From NCBI GenBank assembly GCA_944358545.1, contig CALVRJ010000011.1, positions 1 through 35,392 on the forward strand: DNA of 35,392 bases. The letters are read 5' to 3'. A program made the translations under genes and the position numbers. Shown here one piece after another: positions 7,654 to 16,184 of this stretch. Each line of letters opens with the position of its first letter. Position 1 is the first letter of the stretch. The notes below the pieces were generated by a model. It saw only the letters and a program-made list of their open reading frames with translations, searched no databases and was not told the DNA's origin. This stretch comes from an uncultured Bacilli bacterium. GTDB lineage: Bacteria > Bacillota_I > Bacilli_A > RF39 > UBA660.

Positions 7654-9395
7654 TGATTTTCAGTACTTTCAGTTGGAGTTTGGGCTTGATCGTTATTTTC
7701 AGGTTCTGGTTCTTCCGGAGTTTGAGCTTCATTTTTGACAACACGTATATTTAAAATGTCACCTTTTTTTACTTCACCACCATATTGTTTATTTTGACTA
7801 ATTATTGTTCCGTTTTCACTGGTTGGGTCAACAACATATGTAACATTTAAGGTTACACCATTTTCTTCGCAGAACTGTCTAACGCTTGTTTCACTATAAC
7901 CACCTTCAACGAAGTTTGGATAACTTGTATATACTTCTGGAATGGTTAAGGTTATGGTGTCACCTTTGCCTATTTTTTCCCCAGGTTCGATATCTTGTTC
8001 TAGAATAGTTCCTTCTTTGGCATTATCAGTATTTGGAACTCTTTTTGGTTTAGTTATTACTTTAATGCCTTTAGCTTCTAGCTGGGCTTTAATGTCGTAA
8101 TAGTTTTCTCCAGTATAGTCTTTAACTTTAATTTTGTCGGTTCCTTTAGAAATAATTAAGGTTATTTTAGTACTCTTTTTAACAGTACGGCCGATGTCTG
8201 GCGTTGTACCAATAACTCTATTTTTCTTAACGTCATCGCTATTTTCTTTTTTAGTTTTATTGGCAACAGTAAATCCTTCGTCTTCAAGGGTTCTTTCGGC
8301 TTTACTGATTGTCATACCAGCAACGTCAGGTATTTCTATTTCTTTATTACTAGCCAGATTTGGAACGACAAAGAAAATAATAATTAAAGCAATTACCAAA
8401 ACGGCAATAATACTTCCAATAATAATCATAGCTTTATTCATTTTTTTGTCTTTTTTCTTCTCTTCTTCACCTTCACGGCGAGAGGTGCGTGATTCTTTTG
8501 ATTTTGGAAGGTCATCATTATCAAAGTTTGTTTCTGGATAAGCATATTTTATTTTTGGTTCATTAAATCTTTCAGGGTCTAAAGCTGTTTTTAAATCGTC
8601 GTGCATTTCCATCGCAGAGTCATAACGGTTTTTAGGATTTTTAGCCGCTGCTCTTAAGATGATATTTTCGATGCTTTGGGGCATATCTGGATCGTATTCA
8701 CAAATACTAGGAAGTGGTTCTTTCATGTGCTTTAAAGCGACTTCGACTGGACTATCACCTTTGAATGGAACATGACCTGTTACTAGTTCATACATGAGAA
8801 TACCAAGTGAATAAATGTCACTTTTAATAGTAGCAGCTCCGCCATTAGCTTGCTCAGGAGGAATGTAATAAACAGTTCCCATAACACTATTGGTTTGTGT
8901 TAAATCGCCTGAATTTAAGGCTACAGCTATACCAAAGTCCATTATTTTAACTGTTCCATCTTCTAAGATAATAACGTTTTGTGGTTTAATATCACGATGA
9001 ATGATGTAACTTTCATGGGCATGAGCAATAGCTTTAGTTAGTTGAAGCATAATATCGACAACTTCTGGCAAGGTTAAGCTACCACGTTTTTTAATTAATT
9101 GTTTTAAGGTTTTTCCTTCAACGTATTCCATAACGATAAAATATTTTCCGTCATCTTCACCAACATCGTAAACTTCGACGATATTTGGGTCAGTTAAAGA
9201 ACTAGCGGAAATAGCTTCACGCTGGAAACGACGAACAAATTTTTCGTCACTAGCCAAATCACCACGAAGAATTTTGACGGCTACTTTTCGATTTAAGATG
9301 GTATCTTCAGCTAGATAGACGTTAGCCATTCCTCCTTCGCCTATAGACCTTATTATTTGATAACGGTCATTAATCATATCCCCTTTATTTACCAT
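7650..9395 (-). CDS. prkC: Ser/Thr protein kinase with three PASTA domains
   Basis: A membrane kinase that senses cell-wall precursors or muropeptides and phosphorylates growth and cell-wall proteins. Kinase domain 11-270: glycine loop GEGGMA, K41, HRDIKPQN with catalytic D135, and DFG at 153-155. A charged linker (SRREGEEEKKKDKK) leads to one membrane helix at 322-346, then three extracellular PASTA repeats (about 351-418, 419-488 and 489-555) and a Pro/Glu/Gln-rich tail. The start follows AGGAGG and overlaps the prpC stop as TAATG. The pairing with its cognate phosphatase upstream is the standard Firmicutes arrangement. Its presence suggests a peptidoglycan wall. Confidence 0.95.
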   Translation of the reverse strand: MVNKGDMINDRYQIIRSIGEGGMANVYLAEDTILNRKVAVKILRGDLASDEKFVRRFQREAISASSLTDPNIVEVYDVGEDDGKYFIVMEYVEGKTLKQLIKKRGSLTLPEVVDIMLQLTKAIAHAHESYIIHRDIKPQNVIILEDGTVKIMDFGIAVALNSGDLTQTNSVMGTVYYIPPEQANGGAATIKSDIYSLGILMYELVTGHVPFKGDSPVEVALKHMKEPLPSICEYDPDMPQSIENIILRAAAKNPKNRYDSAMEMHDDLKTALDPERFNEPKIKYAYPETNFDNDDLPKSKESRTSRREGEEEKKKDKKMNKAMIIIGSIIAVLVIALIIIFFVVPNLASNKEIEIPDVAGMTISKAERTLEDEGFTVANKTKKENSDDVKKNRVIGTTPDIGRTVKKSTKITLIISKGTDKIKVKDYTGENYYDIKAQLEAKGIKVITKPKRVPNTDNAKEGTILEQDIEPGEKIGKGDTITLTIPEVYTSYPNFVEGGYSETSVRQFCEENGVTLNVTYVVDPTSENGTIISQNKQYGGEVKKGDILNIRVVKNEAQTPEEPEPENNDQAQTPTESTENQ

Positions 9396-10129
9396 TATTT
9401 ATCCTCCTTCTTTAGATAAGCAACTGAGATATTATCGGTTCCACCTCGGTTATTACATTTGTATATTAGTTTTTGTAATTTTTCATCGATTGATAGGTCA
9501 CTGTCTAAAACTTTTTCTATTTGTTCATCTTCAAGCATGTTAGTTAAGCCATCACTACAAAGCAAGATACCCTCAACATCGGTTTCAACGTCAAAAACGT
9601 CCATTTCAACACTTATATTGGTTCCAAGAGCACGCATCAAAACATTTTTTCTTGGGTGGTGTTTAGCCTCTTCAGGGGTTAATTCACCTGATTTTACAAG
9701 TAAGTTAACTAGGGTATGGTCGTTTGTGATTTTGTATAGTTTTTTGTTTTTTATAACATAGCCTGAGGAATCACCGATGTTTCCAAAAAGTAGGAAATCT
9801 TTAGTAAGCAAGGCCATGACAATTGTCGTGCCCATACCAGCGCTTTCCGGATTTTTTTCAGTATATTTATATAAAAGCATATTTGCTTCGCTGACTACTT
9901 CTTTTAAGAATCCGATAGCATCTTCTTTATTACCAACAGTACTGGTATCGGTAAAGCGTTTACCAATGTGAGTGATAGCAATTGATGAAGCAATTTCACC
10001 ACCTTTATGGCCACCCATACCGTCAGCAACAATCATGAGAATTTCACCAGATTGATTTTTGACAATAGTCACACTATCTTCGTTATGATCCCTTACTTTG
10101 CCAGGATCAGTTAGGTATGAAAATTCCAT
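9395..10129 (-). CDS. prpC: PP2C-type Ser/Thr phosphatase
   Basis: Removes phosphate from PrkC and its substrates; a cytosolic metal-dependent phosphatase. 244 aa, normal length. All PP2C metal-site motifs are visible: VRDHNEDS, VADGMGGHKGGEIAS, GDSSGYV, NDHTLVN, LLCSDGLTNML and the final GGTDNIS. Its ATG overlaps the rlmN stop as TAATG and its stop overlaps the prkC start in the same way, so rlmN, prpC and prkC are likely translated as a coupled chain. Confidence 0.95.
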   Translation of the reverse strand: MEFSYLTDPGKVRDHNEDSVTIVKNQSGEILMIVADGMGGHKGGEIASSIAITHIGKRFTDTSTVGNKEDAIGFLKEVVSEANMLLYKYTEKNPESAGMGTTIVMALLTKDFLLFGNIGDSSGYVIKNKKLYKITNDHTLVNLLVKSGELTPEEAKHHPRKNVLMRALGTNISVEMDVFDVETDVEGILLCSDGLTNMLEDEQIEKVLDSDLSIDEKLQKLIYKCNNRGGTDNISVAYLKKEDK

Positions 10130-11151
10130 TATTTTACCTCCTCATAATTAGATCTTAATTGGCCGCAAGCAGCGGAAACGTCGCCACCAAACTCTTTACG
10201 AATTGTAACAGATATTCCTTGTTTTTTGAGTAAGTCATAAAAATGCATACGGGCTTTTTCAGGAGTTTTTTCTAAGTTAATATGGCTTGTCTCATTATAA
10301 GGAATTAAATTAACATAACAGTTTAAGCCTTTTAAAAGATGGGCAAGTTCATAAGCACATTCATCTGAATCGTTGATTCCTTTAAGCATTATGTATTCAA
10401 ATGTTACTCTTCGGTTTGTTTTGTTTATATAATCTTTAACAGCAGTCATTAAGTCTTTAAGTGGATAAGCTTTATTTATTTTCATAATACTACTTCGAAG
10501 TTTATCATTTGGGGCATGAAGAGAGATGGCGAGGTTTACTTGTAGGTTTTCATTTGTAAATTCCTTTATTTTAGGAACAATACCACAAGTTGAAACAGTT
10601 ATATGTCTAGCACCTATTTCTAGTCCTTTACCACTGTTAATTATCTTGATAAAGTCCATGAGGTTATCATAATTATCAAATGGTTCACCAATTCCCATAA
10701 TAACGATATGAGATATTTTTAAACCTGAATCTTTTTCGACTTCTAAAACTTGACCAACCATTTCAAATGTTTCTAAATTACGAACTTTTTTGAGTCTGCC
10801 ACTTTCACAGAAGATACATCCCATATTACAACCAACTTGGGTTGAAACACATAAGCTGATGCCATAATCATGAATCATTAAAACGGCTTCGACTTTATTG
10901 CCGTCTTCAAGGTCAAAGAGATATTTATAAACGTCTCTTCCGGTTTGTTTGGCAATGATTTTTGGCTTACTTATTTTAAAGTCTGCTTTTAATTTTTCGA
11001 TAACGTCTTTTTTGATATTAGTCATTTCGTCAAAGTTTTCAACTCTTTTTTTATAAAGCCAATCATAGACTTGTGTGGCTTTAAATTTCTTCTCGCCAAT
11101 ATTTTCAAAGTAGTTTTCAAGTTTTTCTAATGTTTGTCCATATATATTCAT
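10129..11151 (-). CDS. rlmN: Dual-specificity 23S rRNA/tRNA adenine C2-methyltransferase RlmN
   Basis: A radical-SAM enzyme that methylates A2503 of 23S rRNA and A37 of some tRNAs. The CxxxCxxC cluster is at C108, C112 and C115 (GCNMGCIFCESG). The mechanistic methyl-carrier cysteine lies in the C-terminal SAACGQLRS. 340 aa, normal. I start at MNIYGQ (11151), which has AGGGTGG 5-6 bases upstream. A longer reading to 11190 is unlikely because its first codons lie on a TATAAT box. It is the first gene of the operon. Confidence 0.95.
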   Translation of the reverse strand: MNIYGQTLEKLENYFENIGEKKFKATQVYDWLYKKRVENFDEMTNIKKDVIEKLKADFKISKPKIIAKQTGRDVYKYLFDLEDGNKVEAVLMIHDYGISLCVSTQVGCNMGCIFCESGRLKKVRNLETFEMVGQVLEVEKDSGLKISHIVIMGIGEPFDNYDNLMDFIKIINSGKGLEIGARHITVSTCGIVPKIKEFTNENLQVNLAISLHAPNDKLRSSIMKINKAYPLKDLMTAVKDYINKTNRRVTFEYIMLKGINDSDECAYELAHLLKGLNCYVNLIPYNETSHINLEKTPEKARMHFYDLLKKQGISVTIRKEFGGDVSAACGQLRSNYEEVK

Positions 11152-11170
11152 AAATTCCACCCTACCATTC

Positions 11171-11176
11171 ATTATA
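11171..11176 (-). promoter_or_regulatory. -10 box for the rlmN-nifJ operon
   Basis: TATAAT on the minus strand, 20 bp before the rlmN ATG. No good -35 is seen at 16-18 bp, where the secG terminator stem lies. Activity is therefore uncertain, and read-through from secG could contribute. Confidence 0.45.
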
Positions 11177-11180
11177 GCAA

Positions 11181-11217
11181 AAAAATACAAAAAATAATAG
11201 AATTTGCATCTATTATT
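11181..11217 (-). terminator. secG terminator
   Basis: Perfect 9-bp stem AATAATAGA / TCTATTATT (11193-11201 with 11209-11217) and, on the minus strand, a following T-rich run interrupted by GTA. It lies 58 bp after the secG stop. Confidence 0.65.
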
Positions 11218-11275
11218 TATAGTTTATATGTTTATTTTAAGCAATATTTTTAAAGGTTTACACTTTGATTACATT

Positions 11276-11491
11276 TTACATAAATTCCATAACAATACAT
11301 ACGATAAAGAAGATTGCACCTAAAATAGCAGTAAGTCTGGTTATCATAAGTTCACTACCGCGTTCTTTTCGATGAGCAAATAATTCGTCATTCCCACCTA
11401 AAATCGCACTTGAAGCACTTTCAGCTTTATTACTTTGTAAGATAACAATTGCGATTAAAAGAATTGAGATAATTATTAATAGTATTTCCAT
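11276..11491 (-). CDS. secG: Preprotein translocase subunit SecG
   Basis: A small membrane subunit of the SecYEG export channel. 71 aa with two predicted membrane helices (about 3-20 and 50-69) joined by the conserved loop AILGGNDELFAHRKERG, in which GG and the basic/acidic pattern match SecG. The ATG has GGAGGG 6 bases upstream. It is transcribed alone, between the rpoZ terminator and its own terminator; the rnr/smpB genes that often follow secG are not here. Confidence 0.92.
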   Translation of the reverse strand: MEILLIIISILLIAIVILQSNKAESASSAILGGNDELFAHRKERGSELMITRLTAILGAIFFIVCIVMEFM

Positions 11492-11530
11492 GTTATCCCT
11501 CCAACTTCATATAATTTACCACATTTTACT

Positions 11531-11558
11531 AAAAAAAGCAACAAGTTATGTCGCTTTT
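11531..11558 (-). terminator. rpoZ terminator
   Basis: On the minus strand AAAAGCGAC / GTTGCTTTT (11550-11558 with 11534-11542, one G-T pair), a 7-nt loop, then a T run. It lies about 135 bp after the rpoZ stop; I see no gene in the stretch between. Confidence 0.7.
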
Positions 11559-11692
11559 ATAAAGCTATTTGTCTTCTTTAGAATAACTTTTGTCACGACT
11601 TATAGATTTTTTTGCCACTACCATAAAGATTCAAAAATAAATGTGACGTTTCTATATGTTAATTCAATAGTTTGATTTTTACTAAAAAAGAC

Positions 11693-11893
11693 TTAATTTT
11701 CTTTAATATGAATTAAGCCTTTGTCTACTTCTTCTAATGCCCTACCGATTGATTTTGCGGATTTGTATTCATTTTCTGGCATTTGATAATGTTTTGTTTC
11801 GTCCATTTCTTTGGCTCTTTTAGAAACAATATTTACTAATAAGTATTTTGAGCTTACTTTTTGCATTACTTCATCAATTGATGGATATATCAT
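11693..11893 (-). CDS. rpoZ: RNA polymerase omega subunit
   Basis: A small chaperone-like subunit that stabilises the beta' subunit. 66 aa. It matches omega by IYPSIDEVMQKVSSKYLLVNIVSKRAKEM followed by KSIGRALEEVDKG, with the serine/lysine-arginine pattern of the family. I choose the ATG at 11893, which has AGGAG 10 bases upstream. The GTG at 11902 is only one base after that ribosome binding site. It is monocistronic here, without the gmk or coaBC neighbours common in Firmicutes. Confidence 0.88.
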   Translation of the reverse strand: MIYPSIDEVMQKVSSKYLLVNIVSKRAKEMDETKHYQMPENEYKSAKSIGRALEEVDKGLIHIKEN

Positions 11894-11916
11894 ATTAATC
11901 ACGCTCCTATATGTAT

Positions 11917-11945
11917 AGGATATACCTATTTTCTTTTAATTGCAA
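11917..11945 (-). promoter_or_regulatory. rpoZ promoter
   Basis: On the minus strand TTGCAA (11940-11945), 17 bp, TATCCT (11917-11922). This gives a leader of only about 17-20 bases before the ATG. Confidence 0.5.
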
Positions 11946-11967
11946 GTTTTGGGATAAAATTTGACAT

Positions 11968-13731
11968 TTATTTAACACTGTTTCTTAAGCCTTCTAAGAC
12001 TTCAAACATCGCATATGTGTCCTGTGCACAGTATTCGATAAGTTTGTTATATTTAAAATCATATTCTTCTTTGGAGTAATTATCAAAGTTCGCATATGTT
12101 ATTAATGCTTCAACTCCGTTGCCAATATCCATGCCTTCATAGGTTAAATCGGAGAGAGACGGAAGGACTTTTTTGATAGAAAATGAGCCATTCATTTTTG
12201 GATTATAATAATTTGGAAGTGATGATCTTTCTTTAGTAAATCCTAGTTTTTCATATAATTTGGTATTAGATTTAACGATGTTTAGAAGGTCAAAGATGTT
12301 ATTTCTGATAGTCAGTAACTTTTCTTTATATTCTGGGAATATTTCAGATAGTTCTTTGAGTCTTGTTTTTTCAAAAGCGTCATTATAAACCAAAACTGTT
12401 CCATCGTTTTTAATTAGATGACATAGGGTTTGGATGAGTTCTAAACGATGGTCTTTGAGATCTTTAGCTAGGTAACCATAGTGATCTTTTTGTTTATCTA
12501 ATTTGCCTTCTTCTTTTTGAATGTGCAGGGAAAATTGAAATACTGACTGGGTATATGGTCTTTCTCCTTTAAATCTCGGTAAAGGACAAGGGAATGTTTC
12601 AAAATCTAAGTGATAGATAGGATATTTTATTTGTCTTAAACCCACTTTTATTTTTTCTTTATCAATGTAAGGCGTGCCAGTGATAGTAGCTTGTTTTTGA
12701 ATTTTATTTTTTTCACGGTTTAAGTATTCGTCTGGAACGTCGATTATTTTATAGTAGCCTTTTTTTAGCAAATCTTCACAGGTATATGTTTTACCGTCTT
12801 TTTTAAATCCCCTACTGCTATCTAAGTAATTATAGATAGAATTGGTTTTCGGAAGATAGTCAAAACATATATCTAGACATGGACATTTTTTTAAGCGAGC
12901 GTTTGGACAACAGATGTTTTTAGGAACTGTATTATTTAAATATTTAGTAAGATATTCTTCGACTAATTTTCGGTCTTCATCTACTTTGGTCTGATAATAT
13001 TCAGTTAGTTTATTTACGTCGATTAAGTTTATAAGATGACCTGTTTTATTTGGTGAATAATCAGGTTTATTTTCTTTATATGTTCCATCAAAGATGTAGT
13101 TTGGATTTAATACGGCTAGATAATAGTTTATCTTTTTTACTTGGTTTGTTTTTTCTATGAAATATCTTTGAACAGCAAGGTCATAAATGTAATGGCCAGG
13201 TTTAGAATATCTATCTAAGAGTTTGGTTACTATTTTATCATAAGTTGCTTTAGTCATTTTGGTTTTTAGACTATCATATGATTTTAGTTTATAAATGTTT
13301 CCTTCTTTTTCAAATATAGGTTCTTTAGATATTTTAAGAAAAGTATTGCTAGTTGTCGATTTAGCTTCGATGATGTTTATCTCATCAGATTCGTTATAAA
13401 CATCGACGTAACAGAGATAGTTTAGATTATTTATTTGACATGTAAATTTAGTTTGGTTATGAGTTTTTCTTGAATAATTAAATTTGCCTTTAAATATTCT
13501 TTTAGATTCTAAAGCAGCTTGTCTTTCGACTTCATTATAATATGGAAGCATTGTTTTTAGATGCTTTTCATCTAGTGTTTCGTCCCCCATTTCACTAAGC
13601 ATATCTTCAAAGTTTAGATTGTTTTCTTCTTCTAAGTATTCATCAAATGTTAAGTCTTCTGAGGGGATATCTTCATTTATATATCTTGGGCATTTGGAAT
13701 AGTTGATGAATTTTGTTTTTGTTATAATCAT
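11968..13731 (-). CDS. DUF2779 protein: Cas4-like nuclease fused to DEDD exonuclease
   Basis: 587 aa with two nuclease-like halves. The N-terminal half resembles Cas4/RecB nucleases: C14 in SKCPRY, D110 and E122-A-K124 (DVYNE...IIEAKS, the D-ExK pattern of PD-(D/E)XK enzymes) and a later cysteine cluster C274/C275/C283/C285/C289 that would complete an Fe-S site. The C-terminal half is DUF2779, a DnaQ-like fold with D376/E378 (HLDFET), D451 (VYNDAFEKTR), D481 and D571 (YCAQDTYAM). It probably processes DNA or RNA ends, but no substrate is known. I start at the ATG at 13731 because AGGTGATTCAA precedes it; the GTG at 13740 lies inside that ribosome binding site. It stands alone, with no cas genes nearby. 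Confidence 0.85.
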   Translation of the reverse strand: MIITKTKFINYSKCPRYINEDIPSEDLTFDEYLEEENNLNFEDMLSEMGDETLDEKHLKTMLPYYNEVERQAALESKRIFKGKFNYSRKTHNQTKFTCQINNLNYLCYVDVYNESDEINIIEAKSTTSNTFLKISKEPIFEKEGNIYKLKSYDSLKTKMTKATYDKIVTKLLDRYSKPGHYIYDLAVQRYFIEKTNQVKKINYYLAVLNPNYIFDGTYKENKPDYSPNKTGHLINLIDVNKLTEYYQTKVDEDRKLVEEYLTKYLNNTVPKNICCPNARLKKCPCLDICFDYLPKTNSIYNYLDSSRGFKKDGKTYTCEDLLKKGYYKIIDVPDEYLNREKNKIQKQATITGTPYIDKEKIKVGLRQIKYPIYHLDFETFPCPLPRFKGERPYTQSVFQFSLHIQKEEGKLDKQKDHYGYLAKDLKDHRLELIQTLCHLIKNDGTVLVYNDAFEKTRLKELSEIFPEYKEKLLTIRNNIFDLLNIVKSNTKLYEKLGFTKERSSLPNYYNPKMNGSFSIKKVLPSLSDLTYEGMDIGNGVEALITYANFDNYSKEEYDFKYNKLIEYCAQDTYAMFEVLEGLRNSVK

Positions 13732-13769
13732 TTGAATCACCTAAATTTATTATACTAGTTTTTGAATAT

Positions 13770-13792
13770 AAAAAAAGACTTTTTGTCTTTTT
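13770..13792 (-). terminator. Terminator of the nucleoside phosphorylase gene
   Basis: AAAAAGAC / GTCTTTTT (13772-13779 with 13785-13792), TTTTT loop. On the minus strand it is followed by further T. It begins 3 bp after the stop codon. Confidence 0.8.
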
Positions 13793-13795
13793 AGA

Positions 13796-15067
13796 TTAAT
13801 TAAGGTTTGTTAATTTTTCAATGATTAGTTTAGGTTTTACTTCGTAATCATCTATTTTAAAGCAGTTTAATACTTCTTCGTCTGGAACGGTTTTTTCGTT
13901 ATAATAAACGGTTATCAGGGTCTCACCAGCCTCGACTTTATCGCCAACTTTTTTATTTATGACAAAGCCTACTTCATGGTCAATTTTATCGTTTTCGGTT
14001 AGTCTTCCTGCACCTAAGTTTCTTGCGAGTTTACCGATTTCTAGAGCATCGATTTGCGTAATGTATCCAGATTTAGGTGCGGTTAAATGTTTTTTGTTTT
14101 GAGAAATTTTAATATTTGAAATATCCCCTCCTTGAGCCGTGACCCACTCTAAAAATTTACGGTATGCTTGGCCATTTTTGAGGTTTTCTAAAGACATGGT
14201 TTTGGCTTCTTCTTCGCTTATTCCTTTTTCCATAGATACCATAAGGCTAGATAGTTCCGTGACAAGTTCGATTAGGTCAGCTGGTCCATTTCCTTTAAGG
14301 GTATTTATACTTTCGACTACTTCAAGGGCATTTCCTACAGCCCGGCCTAAAGGTTCATTCATGTTTGTTAGAAGGCAAGCTGTTTCTTTGTTATAATGTT
14401 TTCCTATTTTTATCATGAGCTTTCCAAGTTTTTCAGCATCTTTAAGGTTATTAACTAAGGCACCTTCACCAACTTTGAGGTCAATAACTATTTTGTTTGA
14501 ACCACTAGCAATTTTTTTACTCATAACGCTTGAGGCAATTAATGGAATAGAGTCGACGGTTCCAGTAACATCTCTTAGGGCATATATTTTTTTATCAGCG
14601 GGAACAAGGTTACCCATGGTGCCAACTAGGGCGATGCCAATTTTCTTTACTTGGTTTTGAAAGTTTTCAAGGGTCATATTGGTTTTAAAACCCGGAATAG
14701 ATTCTAGTTTATCAATAGTTCCACCAGTATGTCCAAGTCCCCGGCCGCTCATTTTAGCAACATTTACGCCAAGTGAAGCAACTAGCGGGGCAAGTACAAG
14801 TGTTGTTTTATCTCCTACTCCACCAGTTGAATGTTTATCGACAGCGTTTATGTTTAAATTTAAAACTTCACCACTTTTAAGCATGATATCAGTTAAGTCT
14901 AAGGTTTCTTCATCAGACATTCCTAAAAGGTCAATTTCTGTTAGGAAGGCAGACATTTGATAATCTTTTATTTCACCATTTAAAAATCCGTTTACAACGT
15001 ATTTTAATTCTTCATATGTAAGTTTTTGATTTTGCTCTTTTTTATCGATTATATCTAATATGTTCAT
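13796..15067 (-). CDS. pdp: Pyrimidine-nucleoside (thymidine) phosphorylase
   Basis: Splits thymidine, uridine or deoxyuridine with phosphate to give the base and (deoxy)ribose 1-phosphate; cytosolic nucleoside salvage. 423 aa, slightly short of the usual 430-440. Seen: an N-terminal alpha domain (LTYEELKYVVNGFLNGEIKDYQMSAFLTEI), the phosphate loop KHSTGGVGDK at 78-87, GRGLGHTGGTIDKLE near 110-124, DVTGTVDSIPLI and the C-terminal barrel-sandwich hybrid domain. The pdp and deoA forms cannot be told apart with certainty from sequence alone. AGGAGG precedes the ATG and is partly covered by a predicted hairpin. Confidence 0.93.
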   Translation of the reverse strand: MNILDIIDKKEQNQKLTYEELKYVVNGFLNGEIKDYQMSAFLTEIDLLGMSDEETLDLTDIMLKSGEVLNLNINAVDKHSTGGVGDKTTLVLAPLVASLGVNVAKMSGRGLGHTGGTIDKLESIPGFKTNMTLENFQNQVKKIGIALVGTMGNLVPADKKIYALRDVTGTVDSIPLIASSVMSKKIASGSNKIVIDLKVGEGALVNNLKDAEKLGKLMIKIGKHYNKETACLLTNMNEPLGRAVGNALEVVESINTLKGNGPADLIELVTELSSLMVSMEKGISEEEAKTMSLENLKNGQAYRKFLEWVTAQGGDISNIKISQNKKHLTAPKSGYITQIDALEIGKLARNLGAGRLTENDKIDHEVGFVINKKVGDKVEAGETLITVYYNEKTVPDEEVLNCFKIDDYEVKPKLIIEKLTNLN

Positions 15068-15076
15068 AAAAAAATC

Positions 15077-15106
15077 CTCCTGCTTTTATTTTAATATAAG
15101 TAGGAG
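15077..15106 (-). promoter_or_regulatory. Hairpin covering the pdp ribosome binding site
   Basis: On the minus strand CTCCTAC (15106-15100) can pair with GCAGGAG (15083-15077), one G-U pair, 16-nt loop. The 3' arm is the AGGAGG site of pdp. It could lower translation initiation, or be a chance match of a Shine-Dalgarno with an anti-Shine-Dalgarno. Confidence 0.4.
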
Positions 15107-15119
15107 AAAATTGATAGGT

Positions 15120-15608
15120 TTATTTGGTTTTAGGTGTGTTAAGAGGTGTCAAAGGAATGGTGTGATGGATGTGATAGAAACGAATAAATTCAGAATATGG
15201 CTGGTCTTCTAAAAGAACCGGTGTATAGTTGCCAGTATCGAGGCGGCAAATTCCAACTATCTGTGGGTTTTCAATTCCTTTATCCTCTTGTTCTTGGGCT
15301 TTTAATTGATTTACGTAATTATGATATGTTTCTTGATATTTTTGGTTTTGCAAATGGTTTTTTTGATATTCTTCAGGAATTATATGACCATAATAAATCC
15401 AACCGGCAAAGTTTTGAACTACTGTTCCATTAATGTTTTCTCTTTCGACAAAACGAAAACCTTCAATTTGATTTTTAGTCGTATTTTTTAATTCTTTGAT
15501 TGATTCAATGGCATAGTCGATGTAATCTCCTTTTATATCGTCAATACGAATTTCAATTATTTCGGGGTACATATCTCCTTTGGTTTTTATTTGAAAAAAT
15601 GTTGCCAT
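15120..15608 (-). CDS. Conserved-looking protein of unknown function
   Basis: 162 aa, not recognised. No signal peptide or membrane helix. It opens with an alternating hydrophobic/charged pattern (FFQIKTKGDMYPEIIEIRIDDIKGDYIDYAIESIKEL), has a Gln/Glu-rich helical stretch near 85-110 (QKNHLQNQKYQETYHNYVNQ) and a His-rich YHIHHTIP near the end. The start is the ATG at 15608 with GGAAGGATAATA before it; the GTG at 15626 lies before that site. It is a single-gene unit with its own promoter. Confidence 0.7.
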   Translation of the reverse strand: MATFFQIKTKGDMYPEIIEIRIDDIKGDYIDYAIESIKELKNTTKNQIEGFRFVERENINGTVVQNFAGWIYYGHIIPEEYQKNHLQNQKYQETYHNYVNQLKAQEQEDKGIENPQIVGICRLDTGNYTPVLLEDQPYSEFIRFYHIHHTIPLTPLNTPKTK

Positions 15609-15634
15609 TATTATCCTTCCTTTCACAGTGGCAT

Positions 15635-15663
15635 ATAATACTACTTATTGTGATAATTGTAAA
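15635..15663 (-). promoter_or_regulatory. Promoter of the 162-aa protein gene
   Basis: On the minus strand TTTACA (15658-15663), 17 bp, TATTAT (15635-15640). Confidence 0.65.
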
Positions 15664-15691
15664 TAAAAATCTAGAATTCACATTCTAGATT
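15661..15691 (-). terminator. Terminator of the XRE regulator gene
   Basis: Perfect 10-bp stem AATCTAGAAT / ATTCTAGATT (15668-15677 with 15682-15691) with a 4-nt loop, followed on the minus strand by TTTTTATTT. It overlaps the stop codon of the regulator. Confidence 0.75.
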
Positions 15692-16055
15692 ATTCTTTAG
15701 GAAACAGCTTTGATAAATTACTATTTAACACTTTTGAACTGCGTTCTGGGTTTTCATATAATATTTTATATAACTCGGGGTAATTTTTAATAGCTGAAAG
15801 TATGTTTAAATCTTTTTTAGATACTCTAACACTATAGCTGTTATCTTCACTGACAACTGATTGTTCACGGCCGAGAGCAACGTCAGCTGAGAGGTCCAAG
15901 GTATCAAGTATTTTAACTAAGACATTGAATCTTGGAGTACGTTTTCCTGATTCGTATTGAGAAACTTCAGCAGGTTTAACTCCCACAATATTTGCGAGTT
16001 CGGTTTGAGTTAAATTTTTCTGTTTACGAGCACTTTTAAGTATTTCATTTAACAT
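15690..16055 (-). CDS. XRE-family transcriptional regulator
   Basis: 121 aa. The N-terminal helix-turn-helix spans about 5-60 (NLTQTELANIVGVKPAEVSQYESGKRTPRFNVLVKIL). The C-terminal half (KKDLNILSAIKNYPELYKILYENPERSSKVLN) is helical and not recognised. It is divergent from the small XRE gene at 16185 with a shared 129-bp control region, an arrangement typical of autoregulated repressor pairs. The ATG follows AAAGGAT. Target genes are unknown; self-control and control of the divergent gene are likely. Confidence 0.85.
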   Translation of the reverse strand: MLNEILKSARKQKNLTQTELANIVGVKPAEVSQYESGKRTPRFNVLVKILDTLDLSADVALGREQSVVSEDNSYSVRVSKKDLNILSAIKNYPELYKILYENPERSSKVLNSNLSKLFPKE

Positions 16056-16080
16056 ATTATCGTTATCCTTTCGTTAACTA

Positions 16081-16109
16081 ATTATAACAAGCTTTAGTTC
16101 TAAATGAAA
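16081..16109 (-). promoter_or_regulatory. Promoter of the 121-aa XRE gene
   Basis: On the minus strand TTTCAT (16104-16109), 17 bp, TATAAT (16081-16086). GTTAACTAATT next to it and related GTTA(A/C)T elements up to 16160 are possible operator half-sites. Confidence 0.55.
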
Positions 16110-16137
16110 TTAAATTAACTTTATGTTACTAAGTAGC

Positions 16138-16166
16138 TTGATAATAACTTTTAGTTAATATATAAT
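16138..16166 (+). promoter_or_regulatory. Promoter of the 68-aa XRE gene
   Basis: TTGATA (16138-16143), 17 bp, TATAAT (16161-16166). The ribosome binding site GGGAGG starts at 16173, almost at the predicted transcript start, so the leader is about 12 bases. Confidence 0.75.
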
Positions 16167-16184
16167 ATATTTGGGAGGTCGAAT

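Noticed and set aside
8134..8541. Plus-strand ORF of 135 codons inside the kinase gene
   Set aside because: It lies wholly within prkC, which has clear domains on the other strand; no ribosome binding site or recognisable protein.
11559..11692. Short plus-strand ORF between secG and rpoZ
   Set aside because: No ribosome binding site, no protein-like composition, and it overlaps the rpoZ terminator region.
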